A stretch of 64,000 bases of DNA from Planctomycetota bacterium (GTDB taxonomy: Bacteria > Planctomycetota > Phycisphaerae > Phycisphaerales > SM1A02). The DNA lies in assembly GCA_016873115.1 (NCBI GenBank), contig VGYB01000004.1, forward strand, positions 40,582-104,581, read 5' to 3'. The notes beneath the pieces are model-generated. The model was not told the origin of the DNA. It searched no databases and saw only the letters and a program-made list of their open reading frames with translations. Within the stretch, counting starts at the first letter, position 1, and each line of letters opens with the position of its first letter. This document shows, in pieces, positions 1 to 8,857 of the stretch. Position numbers and translations under genes: made by a program.

Positions 1-828
1 TTCCTCTGCACCCCGCACGAGGCCAGCGAGGCTCTTGCCCCAGCGCTGCTCGATGCCGGCCTGGTCGTCCTCGATCTCTCGGCGTCCTTCCGCTTGCGCG
101 ATCCGGGGCTCTATCCGGCACACTACGCCTTCGAGCACCGCCACCCGGAGCTGTTGGCGACAGCCGTCTACGGGCTCGCTGAGCTCCGCAGCGGCGACCT
201 GGCGAGCGCACAGCTCATCGCCGTGCCAGGCTGCTATCCGACCAGCGTGATCCTTCCGGTGCGACCCCTCATCGATGCCGAGCTCGTGTTGCCCCGGCGC
301 GTGATCGTGGACAGCACCAGCGGTGTCAGTGGCGCGGGCCGGACCGCTCTGGTCAAGAGCCTGTTCTGCGAGGTCTCGATGCAGCCCTACGGCGTGCTCT
401 CGCACCGTCACCAGCCCGAGATGGCGCAGGAGACCGGTGCCGATGTGCTGTTCACGCCGCACTTGGGCTGTTGGGACCGCGGCATCCTCTCCACGATCCA
501 TCTGGACCTTGCACCGGGTGCAACCATCCATGCGTGCCGTCAGGTGCTCACCGAGCGCTACGCCTCGAGCGCCTTCGTTCGCGTGCTGCCCACGGGCTCC
601 TGGCCAAGCGTGGCGGGTGTCGAACGCACGAATTTCTGCGACATCGGGCTCGGTGGCTGCGATCGCCGCAACCATCTCGTCATCGCCAGCGCCATCGACA
701 ACTTGGTCAAGGGCGCAGCCGGCCAAGCCCTGCAGTGCATGAACATCCGCTTCGGATTCCCCGAAGCGATGGGCCTTGGACTCTCCCGCCACACATCCGC
801 CCGCACCGACTGCGGAGCCCTTGCGTGA
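1..828 (+). CDS. argC: N-acetyl-gamma-glutamyl-phosphate reductase (5' end outside window)
   Basis: Reduces N-acetylglutamyl phosphate to the semialdehyde with NADPH, the third step of arginine synthesis, in the cytoplasm. The frame is open from base 1, so the start and most of the nucleotide-binding fold lie outside; 275 residues are visible. Family marks are LDLSASFRL near the left edge, the catalytic cysteine in PGCYPTS, the HRHQPE histidine region, and the C-terminal IDNLVKGAAGQALQCMN block. The stop overlaps the GTG start of argB (GTGA), which implies translational coupling. Because argB, argF, argG, argH and argJ follow on the same strand, this is part of an arginine operon. Identity is secure; only the missing N-terminus is unknown. 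Confidence 0.97.
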   Translation, partial: FLCTPHEASEALAPALLDAGLVVLDLSASFRLRDPGLYPAHYAFEHRHPELLATAVYGLAELRSGDLASAQLIAVPGCYPTSVILPVRPLIDAELVLPRRVIVDSTSGVSGAGRTALVKSLFCEVSMQPYGVLSHRHQPEMAQETGADVLFTPHLGCWDRGILSTIHLDLAPGATIHACRQVLTERYASSAFVRVLPTGSWPSVAGVERTNFCDIGLGGCDRRNHLVIASAIDNLVKGAAGQALQCMNIRFGFPEAMGLGLSRHTSARTDCGALA

Positions 829-1634
829 GCACACCCTTCGTCATCAAGCTCGGTGGTGCGCTGATGGACAGCGCGCCCGCACTCACCGCCATCTGCCGGC
901 AGCTCGCGGCCATGCATGCCCAGCAGCCCGGATGCGTCGTCGTGGTGCACGGCGGCGGCAAGGCCGTCGATCGTCAGCTCGCGGCGCTCGGCATGCCGAC
1001 CGAGCGGCGTGACGGGATCCGCATCACGCCCCCTGAGCAGGTGCTGCAGATCTGTGGTGTCTTGAGCGGTCAGGTCAACGCGCAGCTCGTCGCCTGCATG
1101 ATCGCCGCCGGGGTACGCGCATGCGGGCTTCGATTGACCGACGCGGGTCTGGCTCAATGCTCACGCTCCACGCATCTTGGCTTCGATCCGGGCTGCGTGG
1201 GCTCCATCACCGATGGTGATCCACGCGGGATCCGCGCGCTGCTGGATGCAGGCGTGCTCCCCGTCATCAGCAGCATCGGGACCAGCGCGTCGGGTGAACT
1301 GCTCAATGTCAATGCGGACGATGCCGCCGCCGCGGTTGCCTCGATCCTCGGTGCTCGTGGACTGGTCTTCCTGACCGATGTGCCGGGCGTGCTCGATGCG
1401 AGCCGATCCATCCTGCCCTCGCTCGATGCAGCGGCGATCGAGCGACTCATCAGCGATGGCACCATCAGCGGCGGCATGATTCCCAAGGTCCGAGGCGCTC
1501 TGGAGACCGCCGCAGCCACTGGCGTGGCAGTCACGATCGCCGGCTGGGCCGATCCGGCCATCCTCTCGAACCTGCTCACCGGCGGCGTTGCCGGCACCCG
1601 CATCGCCGCACCCTCCACGGTCACCTGCCCATGA
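825..1634 (+). CDS. argB: Acetylglutamate kinase
   Basis: Phosphorylates N-acetylglutamate with ATP, the second arginine step. I chose the GTG that overlaps the argC stop because it puts the conserved VIKLGGAL glycine-rich strand at residues 5-12; 269 aa is close to the usual length. Also visible are VVVHGGGKAVD (substrate loop), NVNADDAA, FLTDVPGVLD and the C-terminal ISGGMIPKV lysine region. It lacks the long N-terminal helix found in arginine-inhibited hexameric NAGKs, so feedback inhibition by arginine at this enzyme may be absent (inference). The stop overlaps the argF ATG (ATGA). Confidence 0.96.
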   Translation: MSTPFVIKLGGALMDSAPALTAICRQLAAMHAQQPGCVVVVHGGGKAVDRQLAALGMPTERRDGIRITPPEQVLQICGVLSGQVNAQLVACMIAAGVRACGLRLTDAGLAQCSRSTHLGFDPGCVGSITDGDPRGIRALLDAGVLPVISSIGTSASGELLNVNADDAAAAVASILGARGLVFLTDVPGVLDASRSILPSLDAAAIERLISDGTISGGMIPKVRGALETAAATGVAVTIAGWADPAILSNLLTGGVAGTRIAAPSTVTCP

Positions 1635-2656
1635 CAGCGCTCGCCAACACCTCATCATCCACACCGACGGCCCCTGCGGCCGCGCACCGCCCCCTGGCCA
1701 CGCGTCACCTCACGCGCGTGCACGACCTTGCCCAGCATGAAGTGCATGGCCTGCTGGCCTTGGCAGCGCGCATCAAGCGGGATCCCACACCATGGTCGTC
1801 GGCCTTCCACGGCATGGCGCTTGCACTCGCCTTCGAGAAGCCCTCGCTGCGGACGCGCGCCTCCTTCGAGGTGGGGTTCCAGCTCATGGGAGGCAGCGTG
1901 GTCTTCATGGACCAGTGCGACTCGCCGATTGGCCAGCGCGAGGCCCTGTGCGACTGGGCCCGCAGCATGGAGCGCTGGTTCGACGCGATCGTCGTGCGCA
2001 CGATGTCCCACGACACCGTGGCAGCACTCACCACATGGTCCTCGATCCCGGTCGTCAATGCCCTGAGCGACCTCCACCATCCCTGCCAGGCGATGGCCGA
2101 TCTGCTCACGCTTGCCGAGCGATCGGGCTCACCATCCTGTTGGCATGTGGCGTGGGTCGGTGACGGCAACAATGTCTGCCACTCGCTCATGGAAGCCATC
2201 GCCTCGGTCGGCGGTCGGCTCACGGTCATCACCCCTGCCGGCCTCGCCCCATCCGCCGAGATCGTGCGCGCCGTCCAGGCCCGTTGCATGCGTACAGGCG
2301 CGTCGATCAAGGTCACCCACGACCTTGATGCCGTGGCTGGCGTGAATGCGATCTACACGGACACCTGGATCAGCATGGGACAGGTCGATGCAGAGTCCAA
2401 GCGTGCCGCACTCCGTCCCTACCAGGTCAATGCAGCGCTGATGGCCAAGGCCGCTCCGGGTGCGATCTTCATGCACTGCCTGCCTGCCCATCGTGGCGAG
2501 GAAGTCACCGACGATGTGATCGATGCCCCCACCTCCGTCGTCTTCGACCAAGCCGAGAACCGCATGCATGTGCAGTGTGCGATCCTCCTGGCGCTGCTGC
2601 GTCCCGACCTCGTCGAACTGCCGGCCACGCTCGTGCCCGGCGACTTCACTGCCTGA
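1631..2656 (+). CDS. argF: Ornithine carbamoyltransferase
   Basis: Transfers the carbamoyl group to ornithine, giving citrulline. At 341 aa it carries the carbamoyl-phosphate loop FEKPSLRTR, the HPCQ motif, the ornithine-side DTWISMG loop and HCLPAHRGEE. The intact DxxxSMG and HCLP motifs favour plain ornithine over acetyl- or succinyl-ornithine as substrate, and argJ in the same operon agrees, since ArgJ releases free ornithine. The first 20 or so residues are Ala/Thr/Pro-rich and nonconserved, so a slightly later start is possible, but the ATGA overlap with argB supports this one. About 50 bases separate it from argG. Confidence 0.95.
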   Translation: MTALANTSSSTPTAPAAAHRPLATRHLTRVHDLAQHEVHGLLALAARIKRDPTPWSSAFHGMALALAFEKPSLRTRASFEVGFQLMGGSVVFMDQCDSPIGQREALCDWARSMERWFDAIVVRTMSHDTVAALTTWSSIPVVNALSDLHHPCQAMADLLTLAERSGSPSCWHVAWVGDGNNVCHSLMEAIASVGGRLTVITPAGLAPSAEIVRAVQARCMRTGASIKVTHDLDAVAGVNAIYTDTWISMGQVDAESKRAALRPYQVNAALMAKAAPGAIFMHCLPAHRGEEVTDDVIDAPTSVVFDQAENRMHVQCAILLALLRPDLVELPATLVPGDFTA

Positions 2657-2707
2657 ACCGCTTCCCCAACGATCGATCCGATCGCCCCGTATCGTTCCTC
2701 GAAAGCA

Positions 2708-3949
2708 ATGACCATGCCTACATCACCGACCAAGATCGCCGTCGCCTACTCCGGTGGCCTCGACACCAGTTGCATCATTCCATGGCTCCGTGAGCACTAT
2801 GACGCCGATGTCGTGGCCGTCGTGGCCGATGTCGGCCAGGGTGATCGCGAACTCGATGGCATCGAACAGAAGGCCCGCTCGACCGGCGCCTGCGCGTGCG
2901 TCGTGATGGATCTCAAGCGGGAGTTCCTCGAGGAGTTCGCCTTCCCCATGGCGATCATGGGCTCGGTTTACGAGGGCCGCTACCTCATGGGGACGAGCAT
3001 CGCCCGTCCGTGCATCGCCCGTGCGCAGGTCACGGCGGCACTGCAGACCGGCTGCGATGCGCTGGCCCACGGCTGCACCGGCAAGGGCAACGACCAGGTG
3101 CGATTCGAGAGCACCTACGCCGCGCTCGCTCCGCAACTCACGGTGATCGCCCCGTGGCGCCTGCCGACCTGGGAACTGCGCTCGCGCGAAGCCATGCTCG
3201 ACTACCTCGCCGCGCGCAACATTCCCTGCGCCGCAAGCAAGGAGAAGCTCTATTCACGCGATGCCAACCTCTGGCACATCTCGCACGAGGGCGGCGATCT
3301 CGAGGATCCCTGGAAGTCCCCTCCGGAGGATGTGTGGATGCTCACCACGAGCCCGGCGCAGGCCCCGGACCAGCACCAGGATGTCATGATCTCGTTCCGG
3401 GGCGGGTTCCCCACCGCCATCGATGGCCGCGCCATGGACAGTGTCAGCATCATGAACACGCTCAATGCGATCGCGGGTCGCCACGGCGTCGGTCGCATCG
3501 ACCTCGTCGAGAACCGACTCGTGGGCATGAAGAGCCGCGGCGCCTACGAGACCCCGGGCGGCACGATCCTCATGGAAGCGCTGCGTGGGCTCGAGCAGCT
3601 CGTGCTCGACCGCGACACCCTGCATTGGAAGCAGCGTCTGGCGCTCGAGTTCGGCGACCATGTCTACAACGGCACCTGGTTCACGCCGGTCCGGGCCGCC
3701 ATGTGGGCCTCGGCGCAATCCATCGCAAAGGTGATGGATGGCGATGTCGTGGTGCGCTGCTACAAGGGCACCGCAGCGGCCGTGCGCCGCCGCAGCCCCA
3801 ACAGCCTCTTCAGCCAGAACTTCGCGACCTTCGGCCAGGACGAGGTCTACGACCACAAGGATGCCGATGGCTTCATCCGGCTCTTCAGCCTGCCCTCACG
3901 GATCCGCGCCCTGAAGCAGAACGCCGCCACACAGGATCTGGCCCGATGA
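2708..3949 (+). CDS. argG: Argininosuccinate synthase
   Basis: Condenses citrulline and aspartate with ATP. The N-terminal AYSGGLDTS is the pyrophosphatase P-loop of the ATP-grasp-like synthetases; GKGNDQVRFE, YAKEN-region equivalents (SKEKLYSRDANLWHIS) and the GRHGVGRIDLVENR block are all present. Length of 413 aa is normal. Two ATGs (2708, 2714) are possible. There is no strong Shine-Dalgarno site, but a TATCGT hexamer lies 12 bases before the first ATG and could be an internal promoter. The stop overlaps the argH start (ATGA). Confidence 0.97.
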   Translation: MTMPTSPTKIAVAYSGGLDTSCIIPWLREHYDADVVAVVADVGQGDRELDGIEQKARSTGACACVVMDLKREFLEEFAFPMAIMGSVYEGRYLMGTSIARPCIARAQVTAALQTGCDALAHGCTGKGNDQVRFESTYAALAPQLTVIAPWRLPTWELRSREAMLDYLAARNIPCAASKEKLYSRDANLWHISHEGGDLEDPWKSPPEDVWMLTTSPAQAPDQHQDVMISFRGGFPTAIDGRAMDSVSIMNTLNAIAGRHGVGRIDLVENRLVGMKSRGAYETPGGTILMEALRGLEQLVLDRDTLHWKQRLALEFGDHVYNGTWFTPVRAAMWASAQSIAKVMDGDVVVRCYKGTAAAVRRRSPNSLFSQNFATFGQDEVYDHKDADGFIRLFSLPSRIRALKQNAATQDLAR

Positions 3950-5838
3950 CGGCGCTCTGGGCCGGCCGCGCCAGCGGCGAGGTGGATCCGCTCTTCAAGC
4001 GATTCAATGACAGCCTGCCGTTCGACCGCAGGCTCGTGCGCCAGGACATCGAGGGCAGCATCGCGTGGGCGCGTGCCTTGAGGCACGCGGGCGTCCTCGA
4101 TGCTGCCGAGCTCACCCGCGTGACCGAGGGCCTCGCAGCGGTCCTTCAGTTCGTGGAAGCAGACCCATCGTCGATCGAGTCCGCCCAGGACGAGGATGTG
4201 CACTCCTTCGTCGAGCGCGAACTCGTCGCCCGCATCGGCGACCTCGGCAAGAAGCTCCACACCGGACGCAGCCGAAACGACCAAGTGGCGACCGACCTTC
4301 GCCTGTGGACCCTGGCCCAGATCGAGCAACGCCGCATCGAGATCGATGGCGCGATCGACGCCCTGCTGCGGCTGGCCGAGCGCGAGAAGGACACGGTCTT
4401 CCCCGGCTACACGCACCTGCAACGCGCGCAGCCGCTCCTCTTCGCACACTGGTGTCTTGCCTATGTCGAGAAGTTCTCGCGCGACGGCGATCGTCTGGCG
4501 GATGCCGCGCGCCGCACGGCGGTCTGCCCACTCGGATCGGGTGCGCTGGCGGGCACCACCTACCCGATCGACCGGGTGCGCCTGGCCGAGAGCCTGGGCT
4601 TCCACGCCGCCAGTGCGAACAGCCTCGATGCGGTGAGCGACCGCGACTTCGTCGTCGAGACGATCGCCGCCTGCACGCTCTGCGCGGTGCACCTCTCGCG
4701 CTTCGCCGAGGATGTGATCTTCTACGCCAGCGCCGAGGCAGGCTTCGTCGAGCTCAGCGATGCCGTCACCAGCGGCAGCAGCCTGATGCCGCAGAAGAAG
4801 AATCCCGATGCGCTCGAGCTCATCCGGGGCAAGACCGGCCGGCAGGTCGGCAACCTCGTCACGATCCTCACGGTCCTGAAGGGACTGCCGCTGGCCTACA
4901 ACAAGGATCAGCAGGAGGACAAGGAACCGCTTTTCGACACCATGGAGCACCTCTCCATGTGCCTGCGCATGGTGGCCATCGTCCTCGATGGCATGACCGT
5001 CAATCGCGAGCGCTGCCATGCCGCCGCGCTCGGCGGCTACTCCAACGCCACGGAACTCGCCGACTACCTCGTGGCCAAGGGGCTGCCCTTCCGCGATGCC
5101 CACCATGTCGCCGGCCGACTCGTCCGTGAGGCGATCATCCAGCAGAAGCCACTCGAGGGCCTGAGCGTCGAGCAGATGTCCAGCGTGGACGCACGCATCG
5201 GCTCCGATGTCTACACCGCCCTCACGGTCGACAGCGCACTGCGCAAGCGCGATGTGGCCGGCGGGACTGCACCGGCCCGGGTGGCCGAGCTGTTGGGCGC
5301 CCGCAAGGCGCGGCTTGGCCATCGACGCGTCCGCACCCCCATGGGGGGCGTCACGATCCGCAAGGCACGAATGTCCGATCTTGATGGCATCGTGTCGCTC
5401 GTCGATCACTGGGCGCGTGAAGGCGAGAACCTGCCGCGCTCGCGCGACGAGATCATGGAGTGCGTGCAGGAATTCGCCGTCGCACAACTCGCCGACGGGT
5501 CGAACGACAAGGTCGTCGGGTGCGGATCGCTCTGGGTCTACACGCCGCAGTTGGCGGAGATCCGCAGCCTGGGCATCGATCCGACCGTGCTCGGCCATGG
5601 CATCGGCCAGAAGCTCGTGCAGTACTTCGTCGACTGGGCAGCCAAGCTCGGTCTGCAGAAGGTCTTCGTCCTGACCCGTACGCCGCAGTTCTTCGAGCGC
5701 TGCGGGTTCCGGCAGGTGAGCGTGAACAGCCTGCCCGAGAAGGTGCTCAAGGACTGCGCGAACTGCCCCAAGAAGGAACAGTGCGACGAGATCGCCATGG
5801 TGTTCGAGCTCCCCACCGCCCCAGCCCCCAACGCCTGA
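3946..5838 (+). CDS. argH: Argininosuccinate lyase fused to N-acetylglutamate synthase-type GNAT domain
   Basis: Residues 1 to about 460 are a complete argininosuccinate lyase (fumarate to arginine release): HTGRSRNDQVATD, HLQRAQP and the GSSLMPQKKNPD signature near residue 278. From about residue 469 a GNAT acetyltransferase begins (VTIRKARMSDLDG), with the acetyl-CoA loop region GHGIGQKL and a C-terminal DCANCPKKEQCDE cysteine segment like that of short stand-alone N-acetylglutamate synthases. There is no internal stop or plausible separate start, so it is a 630-aa fusion rather than two genes. The GNAT half most likely makes N-acetylglutamate, priming the pathway. ArgH(A) fusions are known from marine Gammaproteobacteria such as Moritella; this one seems independent (inference). 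Confidence 0.92.
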   Translation: MTALWAGRASGEVDPLFKRFNDSLPFDRRLVRQDIEGSIAWARALRHAGVLDAAELTRVTEGLAAVLQFVEADPSSIESAQDEDVHSFVERELVARIGDLGKKLHTGRSRNDQVATDLRLWTLAQIEQRRIEIDGAIDALLRLAEREKDTVFPGYTHLQRAQPLLFAHWCLAYVEKFSRDGDRLADAARRTAVCPLGSGALAGTTYPIDRVRLAESLGFHAASANSLDAVSDRDFVVETIAACTLCAVHLSRFAEDVIFYASAEAGFVELSDAVTSGSSLMPQKKNPDALELIRGKTGRQVGNLVTILTVLKGLPLAYNKDQQEDKEPLFDTMEHLSMCLRMVAIVLDGMTVNRERCHAAALGGYSNATELADYLVAKGLPFRDAHHVAGRLVREAIIQQKPLEGLSVEQMSSVDARIGSDVYTALTVDSALRKRDVAGGTAPARVAELLGARKARLGHRRVRTPMGGVTIRKARMSDLDGIVSLVDHWAREGENLPRSRDEIMECVQEFAVAQLADGSNDKVVGCGSLWVYTPQLAEIRSLGIDPTVLGHGIGQKLVQYFVDWAAKLGLQKVFVLTRTPQFFERCGFRQVSVNSLPEKVLKDCANCPKKEQCDEIAMVFELPTAPAPNA

Positions 5839-5858
5839 ACCGAGCGAGTCCCCGCCCC

Positions 5859-7064
5859 ATGATCACGACCTCCAGCGCACCACGACGCGCCGTGACCGGC
5901 CCTGCCGATCTTCCCCTGCCCTTGGGCTTCGCCTGCTCGGGGATTCCTGCCGGCATCAAGAAGTCAGGCGCGCCCGACCTCGGGCTGCTCGTCTGCGCCA
6001 AGGGTGCCGTGGCCGCGGCCATGTTCACGCGCAATCTCGTCGCTGCCGCACCGATCCAGATCTCGCGCACGAACCTCGCGTGCAGCCGTGGCCACTGCAC
6101 GGCGCTCCTGGTCAACTCAGGCTGTGCGAATGCAGCGACCGGCCCGCGCGGGTTGGCGGCCTGCCAGGACACGATCGACGCCGTGGCGCGACTCATGGAT
6201 TGCGCTCCCGAAGCCGTGCTCGTGAACTCGACCGGCGTGATCGGCGTGCTCCTCCCGAGCGATCGGATCGTGTCGGCGCTGCCCGCGCTCCAGGCGGGGC
6301 TCACGACCGAATCCTGCGCACCCTTCGCCACGGCGATCCTGACCACCGACACCCGTGCCAAGGCGTGCACGCGAACCGTGGGCAGCGTCCGCGTGACCGG
6401 CATGGCCAAGGGTGCTGGCATGATCCACCCCGACATGGCCACCATGATCGTGGCCATCACGACCGATGCAGAGGTCGATGCCCCGACGCTCGACCGCATC
6501 CTGCGCCGGAGCGTCGATCGCAGCTTCCACCGCATCAGCGTCGATGGCGACACGAGCACCAACGACAGCGTCTTCGCCCTCGCGAGCGGCCAGGCCGGTC
6601 CCTGCGACGAGGCGCTCCTTCAAGGTGCCTTCGATGAAGTCTGCACCGATCTTGCCCTGAAGATCGTGCAGGATGGCGAGGGCTTCGAGCGCGGCATCAA
6701 GGTCACGGTGACCGGTGCCGCCACACCTGCGGACGCCCTGCAGGTGGCGCGCACCGTCGCCATGAGCCTGCTCGTACGCACCGCCGTGACCGGCGGCGAT
6801 CCGAACTGGGGCCGCATCCTTGCCGCGGCAGGGCGCGCTGGCGTGCCCTTCGATGTCGAGGATCTTCGCGTCAGTGCCAATGGCGTGCCACTCTTCGAGG
6901 GCGGTGCGCCTGCCGACAGCGCGGCCCACGACCGCCGCGCAGCCTTCACGGCCGATGTCGTCCACATCACCATCGACCTCGGGCAAGGCTCGTGCAGCGA
7001 TGTCTTCCACAGTTGTGGCCTGACCAAGCGCTACGTCGAGATCAACGCCGACTACACGACCTGA
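5859..7064 (+). CDS. argJ: Glutamate N-acetyltransferase / ornithine acetyltransferase
   Basis: Transfers the acetyl group from N-acetylornithine to glutamate, recycling it and freeing ornithine. The proenzyme cleaves itself before a threonine; here the motif KGAGMIHPDMATM places that residue at T195, so alpha and beta chains of about 194 and 207 residues are expected. GDTSTNDS and GDPNWGRI are conserved beta-chain blocks. Length of 401 aa is usual. It ends the operon; pheS converges from the other strand. Since the upstream fusion also carries a NAGS-type domain, ArgJ may be monofunctional or the two may back each other up. No argD is present here. Confidence 0.96.
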   Translation: MITTSSAPRRAVTGPADLPLPLGFACSGIPAGIKKSGAPDLGLLVCAKGAVAAAMFTRNLVAAAPIQISRTNLACSRGHCTALLVNSGCANAATGPRGLAACQDTIDAVARLMDCAPEAVLVNSTGVIGVLLPSDRIVSALPALQAGLTTESCAPFATAILTTDTRAKACTRTVGSVRVTGMAKGAGMIHPDMATMIVAITTDAEVDAPTLDRILRRSVDRSFHRISVDGDTSTNDSVFALASGQAGPCDEALLQGAFDEVCTDLALKIVQDGEGFERGIKVTVTGAATPADALQVARTVAMSLLVRTAVTGGDPNWGRILAAAGRAGVPFDVEDLRVSANGVPLFEGGAPADSAAHDRRAAFTADVVHITIDLGQGSCSDVFHSCGLTKRYVEINADYTT

Positions 7065-7118
7065 GCGCACCGGCGGCGGGCGGAATCCCGGTGGATGCCG
7101 CGCGCCATCGCCAAGGCA

Positions 7119-8111
7119 TCAGAACTGCCGCAGGAAACGGGCGTCGTTCTCGAAGAGCCAGCGGATGTCCGAGATGCCGTAGCGGCGCATGCAGATGCGC
7201 TCCACGCCCAGGCCGAACGCGAAGCCGCTCCATTGCTCGGGATCGATGCCCACGGCGGCGAACACCGCCGGATCGACCATGCCGCATCCGCCGAGCTCGA
7301 CCCACTGCCGCTGCCCGCGGACCTGCATCATGATGTCCACCTCGGCGCTGGGCTCGGTGAACGGGAAGAAGCTCGGCCGCATCCGTACCTCGGCATCCGC
7401 ACCGAAGTACGCGCGTGCGAACTGGATCAGGGTCGTCTTCAGGTCGGCCATGCTGACCTGCCGATCCACATACAGCCCCTCGACCTGATGGAACATGCTG
7501 TAGTGCGTTGCATCATGCGTGTCAGGGCGATACACGCGCCCCACCGCGCACACCCTCAAGGGCGGCGGCGTGGTCTCCATGGCACGAATCTGCACGGTGC
7601 TCGTCTGCGTGCGAAGCAGGCGCAACGCCCCGCCCTGCGCACCCATGTAAAAGTTGTCCGTGGGCTCGCGCGCAGGGTGACCATCCGGGATGTTGAGGGC
7701 GTTGAAGTTGTGCCACTCATCCTCGACCTCAGGCCCTTCGACCACGCTGAAGCCCATGCGACCGAAGACCTCGACGATCCCATCGATGGTCCGGGTCAGC
7801 ACATGCTGTCGCCCACCTCCACAGGGAGTGCCGGGTTCCGTCACATCGACCGCGGGACCCGAGGGGCGAGCACCCACGACTGCCTTGCGCTCCGTGAAGG
7901 CCGCTTCAAGCGCGGCCTTGAGTTCGTTGAGCCGCTTCCCCGCAGCCGGCTTTTCGGAGCCCGACAACGCCTTCAGCCCGGCCATCGCATCCTTGAGCCG
8001 ACCCGACGCACCAAGCCACTCCACGCGCCACGCCTCGAGCGAAGCGGGCGCCGACGCGGCAGCAAGGGCGTGCAGCGCAGCGGTCCGGAGTGCATCGAGC
8101 TCGGCGAGCAT
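7119..8111 (-). CDS. pheS: Phenylalanyl-tRNA synthetase alpha subunit
   Basis: Catalytic subunit of the class II alpha2beta2 PheRS. The N-terminal coiled coil is followed by the class II core: PEVEDEWHNFNALNIP, HPAREPTDNFY, the motif 2 arginine region, PSFFPFTEPSAEVDI, and motif 3 GLGVERICMRRYGI near the C-terminus. Length 330 aa is typical. pheT, the usual neighbour, is not next to it or elsewhere in the window. A TAGCCT hexamer lies 9 bases before the ATG (8126 to 8121 on this strand), so the leader is probably very short. It converges with argJ and is separated from rplQ by a terminator. Confidence 0.96.
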   Translation of the reverse strand: MLAELDALRTAALHALAAASAPASLEAWRVEWLGASGRLKDAMAGLKALSGSEKPAAGKRLNELKAALEAAFTERKAVVGARPSGPAVDVTEPGTPCGGGRQHVLTRTIDGIVEVFGRMGFSVVEGPEVEDEWHNFNALNIPDGHPAREPTDNFYMGAQGGALRLLRTQTSTVQIRAMETTPPPLRVCAVGRVYRPDTHDATHYSMFHQVEGLYVDRQVSMADLKTTLIQFARAYFGADAEVRMRPSFFPFTEPSAEVDIMMQVRGQRQWVELGGCGMVDPAVFAAVGIDPEQWSGFAFGLGVERICMRRYGISDIRWLFENDARFLRQF

Positions 8112-8157
8112 GTCGGGGCGAGGCTACACCAAACGCCCGATCACGCGCCCCAAGCAC

Positions 8158-8184
8158 AACGACCCGGCACAGGGCCGGGTCGTT
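8158..8184 (-). terminator. Terminator hairpin after rplQ
   Basis: A perfect 11-bp inverted repeat (8158-8168 with 8174-8184) with a 5-base loop lies between the end of rplQ and the start of pheS. It has no clear T run. It probably ends the ribosomal super-operon. Confidence 0.65.
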
Positions 8185-8236
8185 GGTGATGAGGCATGAT
8201 GGCACGCGGGCGACTGGCGACCCGGGCAGGCCGGAC

Positions 8237-8830
8237 TCAGGCCGCGGCCGGCTTCGCCTTGCGGCGCGCAGCGGCGAACTTGGTGCGGTTGTCCGCCTTC
8301 TCGCGACGACGGCTGGCCGAGCCAGACACCTGCGAACCGCTCTCGCGGCCGACGAGCTGGAGCAGCACCAGGTCGCTGGCATCGCCCTGACGGTGCTTGC
8401 CCAGGCGCACGATGCGGGTGTAGCCGCCGGCACGACCTTCGAAGAGCGGCGCCACGCGCTTGATCAGGTGCTCAACCAGGCGCGGACCGCGCTTGATCTC
8501 GCCGGTCGACTCGTCGATCACGATCTCGTCGGCCTTGGGCAGATCCCAGAAGTCACCCGTGAGCTTCTGCTGATCCTTGACCAGTCCGTCGGCGATCCAA
8601 CGGAAGATGTTGCGATCCGTCAGGCGCGAGTTGAGCGTGCGACGCGCCGCGAGCGAACGCTTGCGAGCAGTCGTGATGAGCTTCTCGACGAACGGCTGGA
8701 CAGCCTTGGCCTTGGCCACGGTGGTCTCGATCTGGCCGTGCTCGAAGAGGCCGGCAGCGAGGTTGCGCAGCATGGCCCGGCGGTGGTCCGCCTTGATGCT
8801 CAGCTGCTTTCCTGAAACGCGGTGACGCAT
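8237..8830 (-). CDS. rplQ: 50S ribosomal protein L17
   Basis: Large-subunit protein near the exit tunnel. It opens with the classic MRHRVSGKQLS and has the AGGYTRIVRLGKHRQGD block. At 197 aa it is much longer than the 117-130 aa norm. About 40 extra residues sit between the TDRNIF helix and the LFEGRAGGYTR strand, and there is a basic, Ala-rich tail. Last gene of the super-operon, 27 bases after rpoA. Confidence 0.97.
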   Translation of the reverse strand: MRHRVSGKQLSIKADHRRAMLRNLAAGLFEHGQIETTVAKAKAVQPFVEKLITTARKRSLAARRTLNSRLTDRNIFRWIADGLVKDQQKLTGDFWDLPKADEIVIDESTGEIKRGPRLVEHLIKRVAPLFEGRAGGYTRIVRLGKHRQGDASDLVLLQLVGRESGSQVSGSASRRREKADNRTKFAAARRKAKPAAA

Positions 8831-8857
8831 GGTGACTCCTTGGGGTGTTCCTGTGGC

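Noticed and set aside
1631..2656. Acetyl- or succinylornithine carbamoyltransferase
   Set aside because: The DxxxSMG and HCLP motifs for free ornithine are intact and argJ is in the operon.
2896..3945. Upstream extension of the argH fusion frame into argG
   Set aside because: That stretch is out of frame with argG coding and Arg/His-rich; the ATGA start at 3946 fits both the lyase N-terminus and operon style.
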